Part shown: positions 44,200-57,104 of the stretch, piece by piece
Numbering within the stretch: the stretch's first letter is position 1
Layout: each line of letters begins with the position of its first letter
From: Bimuria novae-zelandiae CBS 107.79
Taxonomy: Eukaryota > Ascomycota > Dothideomycetes > Pleosporales > Didymosphaeriaceae
Reading direction: 5' to 3'
Assembly: GCA_010015655.1 (NCBI GenBank)
Contig: ML976723.1
Span: 308,347 to 372,346 of the forward strand
DNA length: 64,000 nt
Made by a program: the position numbers and the translations under genes
The notes under the pieces: generated by a model
Database searches by the model: none
Told to the model about the DNA's origin: nothing
Seen by the model: only the letters and a program-made list of their open reading frames with translations

Positions 44200-47100
44200 A
44201 TTTATAACTAAACTCTAAGTATTAGGAGTTAACGAGAACAAAATATAATAATTTCTAAGTAAGATTAAAGTACTTATTAACTTTTAGAATACTCTTTGAA
44301 CTCTACTATAATGAGTAAAAGAACTAACTAAAGAAATAGTAAAAAAGGGCTAAAAACCTTTAATAATATAATAATACTCCTAAAAGAGAAGAGGTATAAA
44401 TTAGCTATTAAAAGTAGACTAATATATAGAGCTACTAGAGAAATTAATAGTAGAGTTTATATTAAACTAAGAAAGAAGCTATTATCCTAAAACTTTTAAT
44501 TTAGCCTACTATAATAATAAATAACAGGATTACTGCTACTTTAAGAGAGTAATATAATATAAACTTTTAGAGAATAGGGACTGCCTTAGAAATATATTTA
44601 GATATATTATTAGTTAATTAATAGGACGTGTAGCAACGGTGGGAATTACGTATCTAGACTACTACCTAGAATACACTAAAGCTAACCTCTAGGAGTTACT
44701 AAACTATAACTTTTATAATTACCTAGTAAAAGAAATCGCGCATAACTGCTTACTTACGATATAATAAGGGAACTAGACGCTTTATAACTTTAACTTTAAT
44801 TTTAATAACTACGCTATAGAAGCTAAGGAGTATAATTACGAAATTTTAAAAAATATATACTTTTAGAGCCTTCGCGATACCTTACGGGACTAAATAATTA
44901 TAGTAAATATAAATAATAACTGCGATTTGTAAGGAGTCTAGAAGAAAATTAATAAAAAAAATAACTTTTCTAAAATAAATTATAGTGACTAAAGTTTTCT
45001 GCTAAGAGCAAGGAGCCAGACAAGATAAATTAAGAACTTATTTAAGCTAATCCTAGAAGAATGTCTAGCTAATAAAGCTAAGATAAAAGATACTAAGTAA
45101 TAGATAGAGCTATAAGTCACAGGTTTAGTAATACTTAGAAATAAGCTATATAGGTGTCGCGCAAGGTAATAAAAACCTATAAGAAAAATAGTTTTTATTT
45201 TATTATAGAGATATAGGATACTACGTAAAGTTGTATAAACTTCTACCTATAATAAAGCTAGTATAAGTTCGTGACGCTATACCTACTACTAAAAGATTCT
45301 TTAATAAAGAGTTCAATATTGCCTTTATTAATTTAGAAAAGTAAATTCTTTTAGTAACAATTATCGTCAGGAGGCAAAAGTAGGAAAAGGATAAAAAATA
45401 AGTTTTAATAAGTTTTAAAGGCTATAGCTAGACTTAATACTAATAATAGCATACTTGCTTATTAATAATATTATATTTATATTAACAATAATTAATTTAA
45501 GTTATTTAACCTTTAAATATATATTAAAAAAAACTTATATCGAAAGCCCACCTATAGCGCAAAAACCTACCCTATCTATAAGAGGTTATTAGTATTAGAG
45601 GCATGCGACTCTTCGTACGGGAAGTAGTTTAACTAAAAGTAAATATTAATAGCTATATAGAACTAATATAGTTATACGTCTTACTTAATAATAGGTTATA
45701 TGTTCTAATCCTTAGCCTAACCTAAATAAAAAAAAATAGAGTTAAACTAGCCCTAGCAAAGACATTAATTTAGATTAAAAATTTAGGTACCTATATTCGT
45801 AACTAAGAAGGTACAAAAATTAATAAAGCTTTAAAGGGTATTAGCTATAGGCTTTATAGCCCTAAATTAGCGTAACTAATGCCTAGGAAACAGGGCTAAG
45901 GTATATTTTATATTAATAAAAGATATATAAAAGGCGTTAACCCGCAAGCTAAAGGTAAATTTATAAAAGTTACTACCTAAAGCTTTTAATGACTTATAGC
46001 GTATCTTTTATAGAGAACAAGCTAATAAGCTCTCCCTATATTATAGACCTAGAGTGGATCTTTTTATTCTTCTTATAAAAGAAGACCATAAGACCCTAGA
46101 GATTCCTTACGATCCTTTATTTAATATATTGTCGGATTAACAATCTCAAAGGCCTCAGGCGTGTCACAAGGAATGCGTGTGTGGAGGAGCGAGCATCCCG
46201 TCAATGGTCGTCGAGACCTCTGTCGTGTTGCGAAACACTACATGTGTGGAGCGAGCCCCATATGGGACTAGCTTCCATACCCCGCGATGTACTTCGCTCC
46301 TCAGTAGATAGAACGAACAATCAATAATCAATCTTCGAATGTAATTGTGAGATTTAATGGTATTCTGTCACTTTGAGATGGTGTGATCTTGATAGTTGAT
46401 GAAGTTTATTGATTGAGTGATGGAGATTGGCCGTAGGCGAGGTCTCTAGTACGTGCCGACCTAACGCTAGCACTAACTAGGATAGTGTGCAGCTGGAGGT
46501 GCGCCAGCCTTATATTCTCTACTGCACTATTAACAATAGTGCAGGATTACAAAGGCCTTGTAATCGGACAGTAATCCGTTTTCAGTTCCTTTCCTTTCAC
46601 TAGTGAGAGCCTATCCAACATATATCTTATAAAGAGTTACTTGTCTTTTTAAAAAGAGCTTACTAAATACTTAGATAAAGGTTTTATTTAAGTAGGTAAG
46701 TCTAGCGCCACTGCTTTAGTGTTATTTACTAAAAAACCTAGTAAAGGACTACGCTTTTACGTTAATTATTAAGCCTTAAATACTATCTTAAAGAAAGAGT
46801 AGTACCTTTTATTGTTAATTAGTAAGACTCTTTAGCTCTTCGCGAATACTAAATAGTTTAATAAACTTAACGTAATTTAAGCTTTCTATAAATTTTAAAT
46901 ATTAAACGGTAGGGAATAAAAGACGGCGTTTAAAACATAATTTAGTTTTTATAAGTAGCTAGTAGTTTTTTTTTGCCTAGCTAACACGCTAAGTACGTTT
47001 TAGTAGTATAGTAACTAGGTACTAAGGGAGTACCTTTATAACTACTACTTAGTATATATAGATAACGTTCTTATCTTCTCTAGTAGTAGTTAAAAGGACT

Positions 47101-49640
47101 ATAAAGAAAAAATACGTATTATAATCTAAAAGTTAGAGGCCGCAGGACTATATTTAAATATTAAAAATATTTACGTTTTAGGTTAAAAAAACTAAGTACC
47201 TTAGATTTATTCTAGAAGTTAACAAGGGCGTAAGCATAGACCTAATTAAAATTTAAGTAATTTAAAAATAGAAGCTACGAATTTTAGTAAAAAAAAAGGC
47301 TAAAGCTTTATAAGCTTTATAAACTTTTATTAGAAATTTATATAAGACTTTTTTAGTATAGTAAGTCCCCTTATAAAGCTTATTAGTAAATGAGTAGAAT
47401 TTATCTAAGGATAAAAGTAGTAGTATATATTTAACTTTTTAAAAATAGTATTCTATATAGACCCCGCGCTAGCCTACTTTAATCCTAAATAAGAATTAGT
47501 ACTAAAAGTAGATACCTTTAGCTAGTTAATTAGGGAATGCTTTTCTTAGTATAATAATAATAGGATTCTACGTCTAGTAGCTTACTTTTAGCGAAGAATA
47601 GTCTGGCAGAATATAACTACGCTGTTTATAATAAAGAGATACTTATAGTTATTAAATATGTAAATAAATAAGACTATATATATCGAGTGGTAAAGCACTT
47701 TACGGTCTATACTAATTATAAGAACTTTACGTATTTTGCTACTAAATAAAGGTTATACGAATCACACTTTTAGTTGGTAAATACACTTAGCTATATTAAT
47801 ATAATATTTATATATAGACTAGGGTTAATAAACTCTAGAGCGAATATCTTCCTAAAAGAACTAAGACCTACTAAAGAATAGTAAAAATAATAAATTAAAG
47901 TTAAGGCACTTTACGCTTTTTTAAAAAATTACTAAAAGAAATAGTTAAAGTCTTTTATCCCCTAAACACTAACTACTATAGAGGAACTTAACTATACTAA
48001 AGTAAATAAGGACTTAGTACTCGCTTATCTAATATATTCTAAACTACCTATATTAACCCTTTAAGGAGCCAATAATCCTGCCAAGCGACGCAAACTAGAC
48101 TTTAATACTATATAATAAGAGGTAGAATACAATAAAGATAGCGCGTATAATAAGATAAAGGTCTATATTAAGAACGGGCTTAAAAAGTTTAAATATAGGT
48201 AAAAGTTATTTATTAGTATTTTAGAATATAGTATCGATAACTAAGGGTACCTATGCTATAGGTTAAGATAATAGGTACTAGAATTAAAATTTTTATAAAT
48301 AAAGCTAATAGCAATCGCGTATAGTTCCCAAGCTTTAAGATACTTAGGATTAGAAAATACTTATAAAATTTTTACTTAAGACAACTTCTTTCTAGGGGTA
48401 TCTAACTAAGTAAGATAGTATATTAAGAACTATAATATCTATAGAAGAATTAAACTATAGAGAGAAAGAAAATAGGGCCTGCTAAAGCCCTTATTACTAC
48501 CTAAATAAGGATAAAAGGATATTATAATAGATTTTATTACTATCTTACCTAAGAGTAATAGTTGCACGAATATGATAATAATTATAAATAGACTTATTAA
48601 GGACCCTAAGTGTATTAGTCTCTTAAATTTTAATATACTTATAGTTATAATAGTATTTTTTTAATACTAGGTAGTACACTACTTCTTTTTCTTCTCTATT
48701 ATATTACATCGCAGGGGTTAGTTCCTGAGCGAATTTTAGACTATACTTTATAAATAATTAGTTATTAACTAAAGACTATCTATAGTAAAGTACCTAGAGA
48801 TAGATAGGTAGAGAAAATAAATAAACTCTATTCTTAAAGCCTACCTCTAGGAATATTATAATTAGTAATAAGATAATTAGATGAAGTAGCTTCCTTTAGC
48901 TTAAATAGCTATAAAAGGACGAAAAGCTATATTAATAAAAGTTAGCTTATTCTTTTTTCTATGGCTAGAATATTAAACTATTTAAAAACTTTAGGGTACG
49001 GAGATTGGTCTTAGAGCTTAGAACTAATATAAAGAAGGCTATAATAGTAATAATAAAAGTATTTCAGGAGGTTTTTAACTTTACCTAGGTAAAAATAATA
49101 ATAGCCTAATAAAAATAAGAGCGCCTAGCAAACTATTAATATAAAAACGTTCTAATCTTAAAGGAAGAAGATAAGGTATAGCTAAAATATAAAGACTACT
49201 TTTAAAATTAACGTCTAAGTAAAAAGCTTAACTAGAAGTAAGGAAAGTTTACTATAAAAAAAGGTAATAAACTTTTACGTAGTAGAACTAAATATCCTAC
49301 TAAATATGCACCTAAGGTCCTACATAGATAGGCTAAAGTTAGTCTTATTAAACCCTCTCCCTAGCTAAATTACTAATAACGCTCAGCTCGAAGTAATTAT
49401 AACAAAAGGAAAGGAGAAAAAGTATAGTATAGTTAATATATATAAAAAACGCTAGTTCTGTAGAGGTAAGAGAGTAGAATACCTAGTGTAGTAAAAAAAC
49501 TACTCTTAAAGAACTTAAGAATCTCGTAAGAACTTTAACTAAGCTACTATATTAAACTATTAAAAGAAGTTTAATAGAATTCTATTATAATATCCCCTAA
49601 ATTAGGTTTTACTAGGGCCTAAAGGAGACTCTACGATGCC
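44200..49640 (+). pseudogene. gypsy-2 copy 2 gag-pol remnant
   Basis: Same order as copy 1: a gag knuckle remnant near 45190-45240, RT with YIDNVLIFS-like sequence near 47055-47085, RNase H, integrase near 48800, chromodomain near 49480. Nearly every Gln and Trp codon is a stop. Interrupted at 46130-46620. Confidence 0.82.
46130..46620. repeat. solo LTR (491 bp) with TSD TATAT
   Basis: TGTCGGATTAACAATC...GCCTATCCAACA, flanked by TATAT at 46125-46129 and 46621-46625. Copy 1 shows the empty site near 15780. GC-balanced and without RIP signs in a strongly RIP-mutated host, so it is among the youngest insertions here. Confidence 0.93.
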
Positions 49641-50456
49641 TGCCTTGCTAAGATAAGGGCAGGAACAACATTATGAAAGGATAAAATAAATTATTAAGAA
49701 AGAAAGTTAAGAAGGAATTTAAAAAAAAATAACAAAAAAAAATCATTAAAACTATTAGAGATAATAGGGGAACTAAATAATTCTTATAATAATAAGGAAT
49801 AATCCTTACGAAAGAAGGGAGCTTTAGAAGTAAACTAAAGTAAAAAGGAGAAAGAAACTAGGTAAAAAGGATATTTTTAGCTACAAAAGAATAATGAAAC
49901 TCTTTTTAGTAATATCTATATCTTCTTTTTTGCCTTTTAATATATTACTAAAGCTAGGGAAGCTATTATACTTCTTACTTAAGCACTTCTTAATTATAAT
50001 ACCTTAAAACTACTAGCGTAAGCCTTAGTAGACTTATGTAGATATATTAGCTCCCGCGAGGATATTATGTACTGCCTAAAGACTATCTATTATAATGCTT
50101 TTTTCTACTTCCACGAACCTGCTAAAGAGCTACATAATATTAGTTTTAAAAGATAGCTTTAGTATTTAAAATAAACCTTTAAAAGGGATCTTGTACTCTT
50201 AATAGAATACTTTAAAGTTAGTAGTATAAATTTAAAAAAGGTTAAAAGTTTTTTTAACTATAATAGTAATACGCTTTAAGAGCTAATAGCCCTAAAGCAA
50301 AAAGTAATAGGGTCTAAAATAGCAGTAGTCTTACTTTTAAAGGAGGTACAGTAATTAATAATAGTAACTTTATAAGTAAAATAAAACGCGTTAAAATTAA
50401 TAAAAAAGACTTTCTACTCTTAGCTACTTTTTAAAACCTCGTTTATAAGGTAGCCT

Positions 50457-50632
50457 TGTTAGATGTCACGTCTTAATGGATGTCCTGATGATTCGGGGGG
50501 TTGAATTGATGTATTGGGTTGTTCTTTCTGTCTACGGGGTTCCCTCGGCAGGTTCTGTGTGTTCTCGGTTAATCCCTAGCCTTTTTCGGGCTACCCCTAA
50601 TCCTCCAAACTTAATATGCTTTTTATCTGACA
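50457..50632 (-). repeat. 3' LTR of Copia-1
   Basis: 176 bp. The pair with 55490-55665 differs mainly by G/A and C/T changes. Confidence 0.92.
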
Positions 50633-50699
50633 CACCCCCTCAGCTTAGAGCCGTTCGAGCCATGGCCAAGGTTATCAGACGAGGGTGAGGTTATTAAGC

Positions 50700-53600
50700 T
50701 AGTCTTAAATCTTCTCTAAAGGTGCTTTATTAGCTACCTTTTAATTTCTTACCTCCACCAGTCCTAGTTGCTTTAGGAAGTTCTGCCACTAATTTACTAA
50801 AAGTGCTTTAGTTAAGCCGTCTATAATTATCTCTACAGATTTAGTGTATTCCACCTTTATCCTTCCCCTGGTTACTTCCTGTCGGAGCCAGTAATTATAT
50901 ATATCAACGTGTCGAAGCTTCGTATGCAGCTTCGAGATCTCCTGCGTTACCAGCCAAATAGTTTGCTAGTTATCACATTAGATTATAATAGTAGGGCTAG
51001 GTAGCTTAACTTTTAGTTTCTCTATTAATCTCGATATAAAGATAGCTTCCTTTGCGACTTACGCCAGAGCAAGGAGCTTAGCTTCTATAGTTAACGTAGT
51101 AATAGTGTCTTGTTTGCTTGCACGCCATGCAATAAGGCTATTAAATAGCTTAATAGCGTAGCCTTGCGAGCTCTTACGGTCCAGAGTATTATCCGCAAAT
51201 AAGGTATTACTTGCTACCTACAAGGATTTGCCTCCTCTAAGTTAAAGTGTCTTCTACTTTGTTTCGTTAAGGTATAGCAGGGCTCGGTCAGCCGCATAAT
51301 AATATTCTAGACCAAGATTTAATAAGAATCTCGCCAGCCTTAAGGTTGCAAATATAATATCCAGTCGGGTACTAACAGCTACATATAGGAGTGATCCGAT
51401 CTTACGTTAGTATTTATTAATCTCTATAAGCAAAGCCAGCCCTTCTCTCAGCTTAAGCTCCCCTATGCCCATTAGGGTGTCATGTCGGATTGTTTGGTCA
51501 TTAACCAGCCGGCTGATTTTGTCACAGTATGCGGCCTAGGAGAGTTAAATAAGTCAGTTTTGCCAATCTCTAATTACTTTAATTCCTAGAAACCATAGTA
51601 GGTCTTCTCCGCCTGTTATTAAGTATTTCTTCCTAAGTTATTCTACGACTTACTAAGCTTAGCCAGCTTTATCTCGGTAGTGCGCAATAATAATATCGTC
51701 TACATAAAAGAAGATAATAATACTATCCTTAATTATATAGCATGGCTCATAGGGCACGGTCTAGAAACCGAACTTAATAAGCGTAGCTATAAACTCTTTC
51801 TACTAAAGAAGTAGTAAGATTCGTAGTCCGTAGAGTGCCTTCTAGACTTTAAGGACAGTACTAGGTTTTTAATATCTAGGCGGCATGCGCATGTAGACTT
51901 CTCAATCTAGTAATACGTGTACAAACGCGTTAGTAACGTCATATTATATAAGTTTAAGGTTATATTTGGCAGTAATTACTATAAGTAAGCGAAAGGATCT
52001 TCCAGCCAATGTTACTGCGTAGGTGTCCTAGGAGGTTATATTACGTTATTAGTCTCCTCTAACTACCAGTCGCGCTTTGCACTTGATAAACTAGTAATAT
52101 TTATTAAACTTATACACATACACCCATATATAGTCTAGGATTTGTTGGCCTATTGCCTTTACTGTCTTGTACGGTACTTCCATCCAGGATTAGGTGATTC
52201 TATAACTGTCTAGATGCGATTGCTACGCTTCCCGGAATAATTCTCCTATCAGATGTTAGTCAAGGTCCGTTTTATAAGTAGGTAGCAGAGGTAACTATAA
52301 TTAGTAAATCTTAACGCCCTTCGCTCGTAGTCTTTTTATCTAGGCTTTGTCAATCGTGTTCCTATTGTGTTTTCCAACCCTTCCTGCTTTCGTTCCTGCT
52401 ATAAAAGCTGCTGCCCAGGGGACTGTCTTAGATAAAGTAATCTCGGGTAGGTTTATATTTTCCCCTGTTATTAGCTGTGCTAGCAGAGCTGCAGGTAGTA
52501 GAGTTAAAGGTAGTATTAGGTAGTAATCTCTGATCTTCCTTCCTTAATAGTAGCCCGGTGGGTCTACTTCGTCCTTTATAGGTGATTTGTTTTCTGCGAT
52601 ATCGTCTTCGTAGAATGATTTAGTTTCTGGTTGGTGCACCAGTGGTGGTAGCTTAATTATCTTAATATGTGTAGCTATCTCGGCTAGCGTATTGTGCATA
52701 ACGTTGTCCATTAGATCCTCTATCTTCCCGTTAAAGATTATGTTTTTATTAAATACAACGTCTCGCGTGCTAATGACCTTAGCCAGCGTCAGTATCTATA
52801 TTTAGTAAATGTTTAATAACTAGTATCCAATAAGGTATCCGATCCATGCTTTAGGGTCGAGTCGTTATAGTCTTAATTTTCCACGGTAGGTATTATCTAT
52901 TATAGCGAATGCTTTGCATCCGTACGCCTTTAGGTAGGCTAAGTTTAGTTTCTTAATAGACGTAACGATCCTATTAGCTAGTGATACTCGTGTAAAGAAT
53001 ATCTCGTATAGTGTTTTCTAGTTATTCGTGTAGTTTAGCGTTCGATTGTATAGATACACTCTAGCTCTTGTAATTTTAGGCCAAAGTTCCTATAGAAGGT
53101 TTGCGTCCAGACGCATTGCGCGAGATTTTTCTTTATTCACGCCCCCTAAGCGTTTAGCGCCGCCGTTTTAAGCTTGCGTGTCTAGTGCTGAAGGCTCGAT
53201 AATCATGCCTAGGCTTTTCAGCCACCGCTTAACTTCGGGTTTAACTATAGTGATCTCATTGTCCGTTTTAATAACTTTTGGAGTGATGTCATATTGGTTT
53301 TTAAGAAATCTAAAGAAGATTGTTAATGTCTTAATAATTAACCTTACCGTTCGGTTATCCGTGAAGTAGAAGTCCTATTAGAGACTAGAATATCTATTTG
53401 TAACGAGCATCTAGCTCTTCTCTTTATTAAATAATAGTGATTCGTAGGTGTAGAAATTAATAGAAAGCCTTTCTGCGGGTCCTTACTTATTAATCCTAAG
53501 TGCGCGGCTTATCTGCCTTCGCATCTTTACTCTTCCACATAAGTTATACTCTACTATTGTAATTCCCTTAACGCGCACCCCCTCAGCTCGCTGCACTAGG

Positions 53601-55440
53601 TGCTTAATTACGGCGGGTCCTAGATAACCAAGCCTTTTGTGCCATAAGAGGGCCAATACTCTTTAAGGTCGTCATTACGTTTAAGAATTATAGAAATGCG
53701 TATAGTGCGCTGCATAGTGCATAGGTTAGTGTTCCAATACCTATTATTCATAAATTTTAGTAAGCTCTCTAATGGTTGTTCCATTTGGTCGCTTTAAGGC
53801 AGTAGGCTCCAATTAAGTATCCCACCAGAATCCCTTCTGCCTCAGCACTTAAAAGGAGACTAGGTTACATAGCATGTCTAGGCATATTACTACGTTATAT
53901 AGTACTAGTCTTTTAGCTCCCTGTTTATATTTTAGGTTTAAGATAATAGTTCTATATCCCTTTACCTAGATTTAAGTGTCGCCTGCCCATATAAAGTCGC
54001 CTTATATAGGTAGCCGATAGTTCTAAATCTAGTTAGGGTCGTTCGTGATGTGGCACGTCGAGCCCGAGTCAAGGATAAAAGAACGCTAAAGAGGATAGTT
54101 AAATTAGTCTATAGTAAAGGTCGCAGAATAGGCGGCTTGCACCTTTAAAATCTATCTTCTATTTAGTCACTAATTAGTAATTTCTAAAGTTGGGGTATAG
54201 AAATTCTTAAAGGATAGAGTCTTAGTTCTAGGTCTACTTTAAGCTCTTAGTAGACTTTAAAAATCGGCATCGTACTCTTGTTTCAGAGCAACGTATTCAG
54301 CTATTCTTAGGTTTGGCTCCCACCATTCTAGTGCTTTGTCCAGGTAGAGATAGAAGCATTCCCTAATAGGGTGTCTCATATCGCAGGCTGGACACTTGGC
54401 GGTTTTATTAGTGCCTACTCTAGCAGGTTTACCACGATTAGCGTCCGCTTTGGCGGAGTTACCACTACCTTGTTAAGGGTTTAAAGAGCTTAAAGGTGCA
54501 CAATCATCATCCTTTACAGCTATACGTTAATATTAGGGTCTACCCCGTTTTGTACCCTAAGAGTTTCCTATTTCTATATGTTGGGGATCCCCTTGCATGC
54601 TCTGGGCAGCTTGGCTACTTTTAGCGAGATAAGATAAGTCTTCTATTACAAACGCTGCCTTTTAGCTTCTGTTTCGCATTATTAGATGATTTAGCATTAT
54701 ATATTCTCGGAAACGTTCTATCATGTCCTTTTAGTCCATGCCGGGTAGGTCCTTTCCATTTAATTAGAAGGTTATAGCCTATACTAGAGCTATCTTGTTT
54801 ACTGCTAACATAAAGTCTATAGCCACAGGATTAAATTATGTGGTATCGGACACGTTTAGTGTCTCGGCCTCTATTACAGCATAATTATATTTAGTAAGCT
54901 ATGTGTCCTAGTTATTCACTATGCGTAGAGGCTTTAACAAGCTATAGTATCGCTGTCGCGCTTACTCTTGTTTAAACTTAGAGGTAACTCCTACTTTTAC
55001 TTTTAGCTTTATAATCTATTCTTTAATAGTAGTATCTGGGAGATAGCAAGTGCGTTGTAGATGCGGTGCTACTAATAACTAGATAAACACTACGATCTGC
55101 TGCAAACTTGCGACTTTGGTCTTATACTTTATGTACTGCATCTTGTATTTCTCTATCCGGAGTTTATAGAGGTCTAAATCCTCTTTATAGCTCTTTAGTC
55201 CAGCGGACGAAAGTTCGGATGGTCTTAATAGTAAGACGCTGTCTAGAAGGGTTATGGCTGGCGTATAGTCTGCCGTCTCGGGTAGCTTAGGCTCAAATGG
55301 CTCTGTGAGTGGGGTAATCGCTAAATCGGGGTCGACTTGCGCCTATGTATTATATGCGACGCAGCAGGCTTGTAGTTAGTTAAGCTAGCTATAGTATTTA
55401 GTGTTATCGCGAAGAATAATCGTTCCGTTAGTTCGATTTA
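50700..55440 (-). pseudogene. Copia-1 gag-pol remnant
   Basis: Polyprotein order on the minus strand: gag (right), integrase, RT (FFYVDDIIIAHYRD), RNase H (LHTKLRHVDIYN). TAA/TAG stops are spread through it, but it is less altered than the gypsy host. Confidence 0.82.
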
Positions 55441-55489
55441 GGTTTTAGGTTACCATTTTCGCTCTTATTAAGGCAGTAAGACTCTTAAT

Positions 55490-55665
55490 TATTAGATATC
55501 ACGTCTTAATAGATGTCCTGATGATTCGGGGGGTTAAATTAATGTATTAGGTTGTTCTTTCTGTCTACGGGGTTCCCTCGGCAGGTTCTGTGTGTTCTCG
55601 GTTAATCCCCGGCCTTTTTCGGGCTACCCCTGATCCTCCGAACTTAATATGCTTTTTATCTGACA
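55490..55665 (-). repeat. 5' LTR of Copia-1
   Basis: 176 bp, identical in length to its partner and followed directly by the TSD AGCCT. Confidence 0.92.
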
Positions 55666-55815
55666 AGCCTATACTAATAACTACGATATTAGCGAACTCT
55701 TCGTGGCCAACTTCTTTAAGGGCAAGCCAAATCTAGGTAGAAAAAGTAGTTAGTAAAGTATACTTATCTAGTGTAGCTAGTAAGCCTATAGGACACTATC
55801 TTGCCCGCTGGCACC

Positions 55816-56230
55816 TGTTATAAGGCGCTTACACCTTCGTCCGATTTAAGTTAGGGTGGTAAGGCTAAAGTAGCACTTTATAGATTATTTAGTAGTACGA
55901 GTTAATGCGACACTTAGCGCGTGGCTATATAATCTAATTTTATAATAAATAAGTTAACTATTAGTCTATATAGGAGAATGTACTTGCATAAAAGATATTT
56001 CAGTTAACTATAAAGAGCGTATAAAGGAAACTATCCGGTATATATCCCTAGCCTGCTTAGTTACTTAGTACCACTAATTAACTAAGTAGTCACGTGTATT
56101 GCTTAGTATCACTAATTAACTAAGTAGTTATATAACCGTAGGGCTACCTCCTTGGCGTGCTCGTTAAGGTCGTCCTAATCGCTAGTCCTATTAAGCGCCC
56201 ATTCCCTTCCTTCCGTCCTTGGTTCGTAAC
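55816..56230 (-). repeat. diverged gypsy-1-family LTR abutting another LTR
   Basis: TGTTATAAGGCGC...GGTTCGTAAC, about 415 bp, homologous to 56231-56656 but clearly older or of another subfamily. It ends one base short of the expected TAACA and the next LTR follows at once. Confidence 0.8.
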
Positions 56231-56656
56231 TGTTATGAGGCTCTCACACCTTGTTCCGATCCGGGTTAGGGCGGTAAGGTATCGTGGTGCTTCACGGATT
56301 ATTTAGTAGTATAAGTTGATGCGACACTTAGCGCGAGGCTAGATAATCTAATCTTATAATAAAGTAAAATAACTATTAGTCTATATAGGAGAATGTACTC
56401 GCACAGAAGATATATAAGTTAACTATAAGGAGCATAATAAAGGAAACTATCTTATATATATATCCGCGTGTTTAGTTACTTAGTACTACTAATTAACTAA
56501 GTAGTTACGTGCCTTGCTTCGTTACTTAGTACTACTAATTAACTAAGTAGTTACGTAACCTTAAGGTTAGCTCCTTAGCGCACTTATTAACCCGTTCCTT
56601 AGTCACTTGTCCTTATAAGCGCCTATTCCCCTATTATCCTGTTCTAGTTTGTAACA
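56231..56656 (-). repeat. 3' LTR of gypsy-1 right copy
   Basis: TGTTATGAGG...GTTTGTAACA, next to ACTAT of the purine tract. Contains a doubled segment with AATTAACTAAGTAGTTACGT (near 56492 and 56537). Confidence 0.9.
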
Positions 56657-56693
56657 CTATTCCTCCCTTCCTAGTCTTCGTCCGCGAAGAACC

Positions 56694-57104
56694 ATGCCTG
56701 CTAACTAAATAACTAGCACCTATCGTTGTCGCGAACTTATCTCCGCTATTAAGGCGTATAAAAGCATTATAGTATTAAAGTGTTTTAACTACAAGACCTA
56801 TTCGCGAGTCTACAAGGTATTAATTTATTTAGGGAAATGTAGTAAGTGCCTAAAGAGGGGCGCGAAGTGCGACGTGGCTATTACCTATAATAAGTTCTCT
56901 TATTTAGTTACTAAGAAGCGAAAATTAGATGCGTAAATTCTAAAGGCGCGAAAAAAGTAAAATATAGTATTTAAAGTAATACGCGTAGCGCGTGCAAAAG
57001 AAGAGCGTTTAGCTAAATAACTAGCTTTAAACGTAAAGCGTGCTAAGGAGGCAATTGCTATTAAGAGCGCTGCTTTAAAGGAACTAGAGGAGGACCCCCC
57101 TTAG
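56694..57104 (+). pseudogene. antisense frame in gypsy-1 (right copy) with Zn(II)2Cys6-like pattern
   Basis: 137 codons from ATG 56694 to TAG 57102, on the strand opposite to pol, directly inside the 3' LTR. Residues 30, 33, 40, 49, 52 and 59 read C, Y, Y, C, C, C, with spacing CX2CX6CX8CX2CX6C. The second half, CSKCLKRGAKCD, closely resembles the second half of fungal Zn2Cys6 clusters. The two Tyr codons are TAC, one RIP-type G-to-A step from TGC. A basic/acidic helical stretch follows (ARAKEERLAK, KRAKEAIAI). Internal stops are TAA/TAG only. Zn2Cys6 proteins bind DNA as transcription factors; that role here is inferred. Confidence 0.7.

Larger units (their letters stand above)
50457..55665 (-). 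mobile_element. Ty1/Copia retrotransposon 'Copia-1'
   Basis: 5209 bp with 176-bp LTRs (50457-50632 and 55490-55665) and a TSD AGCCT at 50452-50456 and 55666-55670. On the minus strand the internal region ends with the purine tract GAGGGGGTG next to the 3' LTR. LTR termini are TGTCAGATAA...TCTAACA (3' LTR). The RT motif YVDDI is near 51695-51706 and the RNase H signature KLRHVD near 50910. Inserted in the antisense frame of gypsy-2 copy 2. Confidence 0.93.
43690..55815 (+). mobile_element. gypsy-2, copy 2, interrupted and cut at its 3' end
   Basis: The 5' LTR (43690-43851) and internal sequence are collinear with gypsy-2 copy 1 through gag, pol and the antisense frame, but more heavily RIP-mutated. 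Insertions: solo LTR 46130-46620 and Copia-1 50457-55665. After 55670 the sequence resumes where copy 1 has 19690 and stops at 55815 (GCTGGCACC), where a gypsy-1 LTR has inserted. The rest and the 3' LTR are not in the window. Confidence 0.9.
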
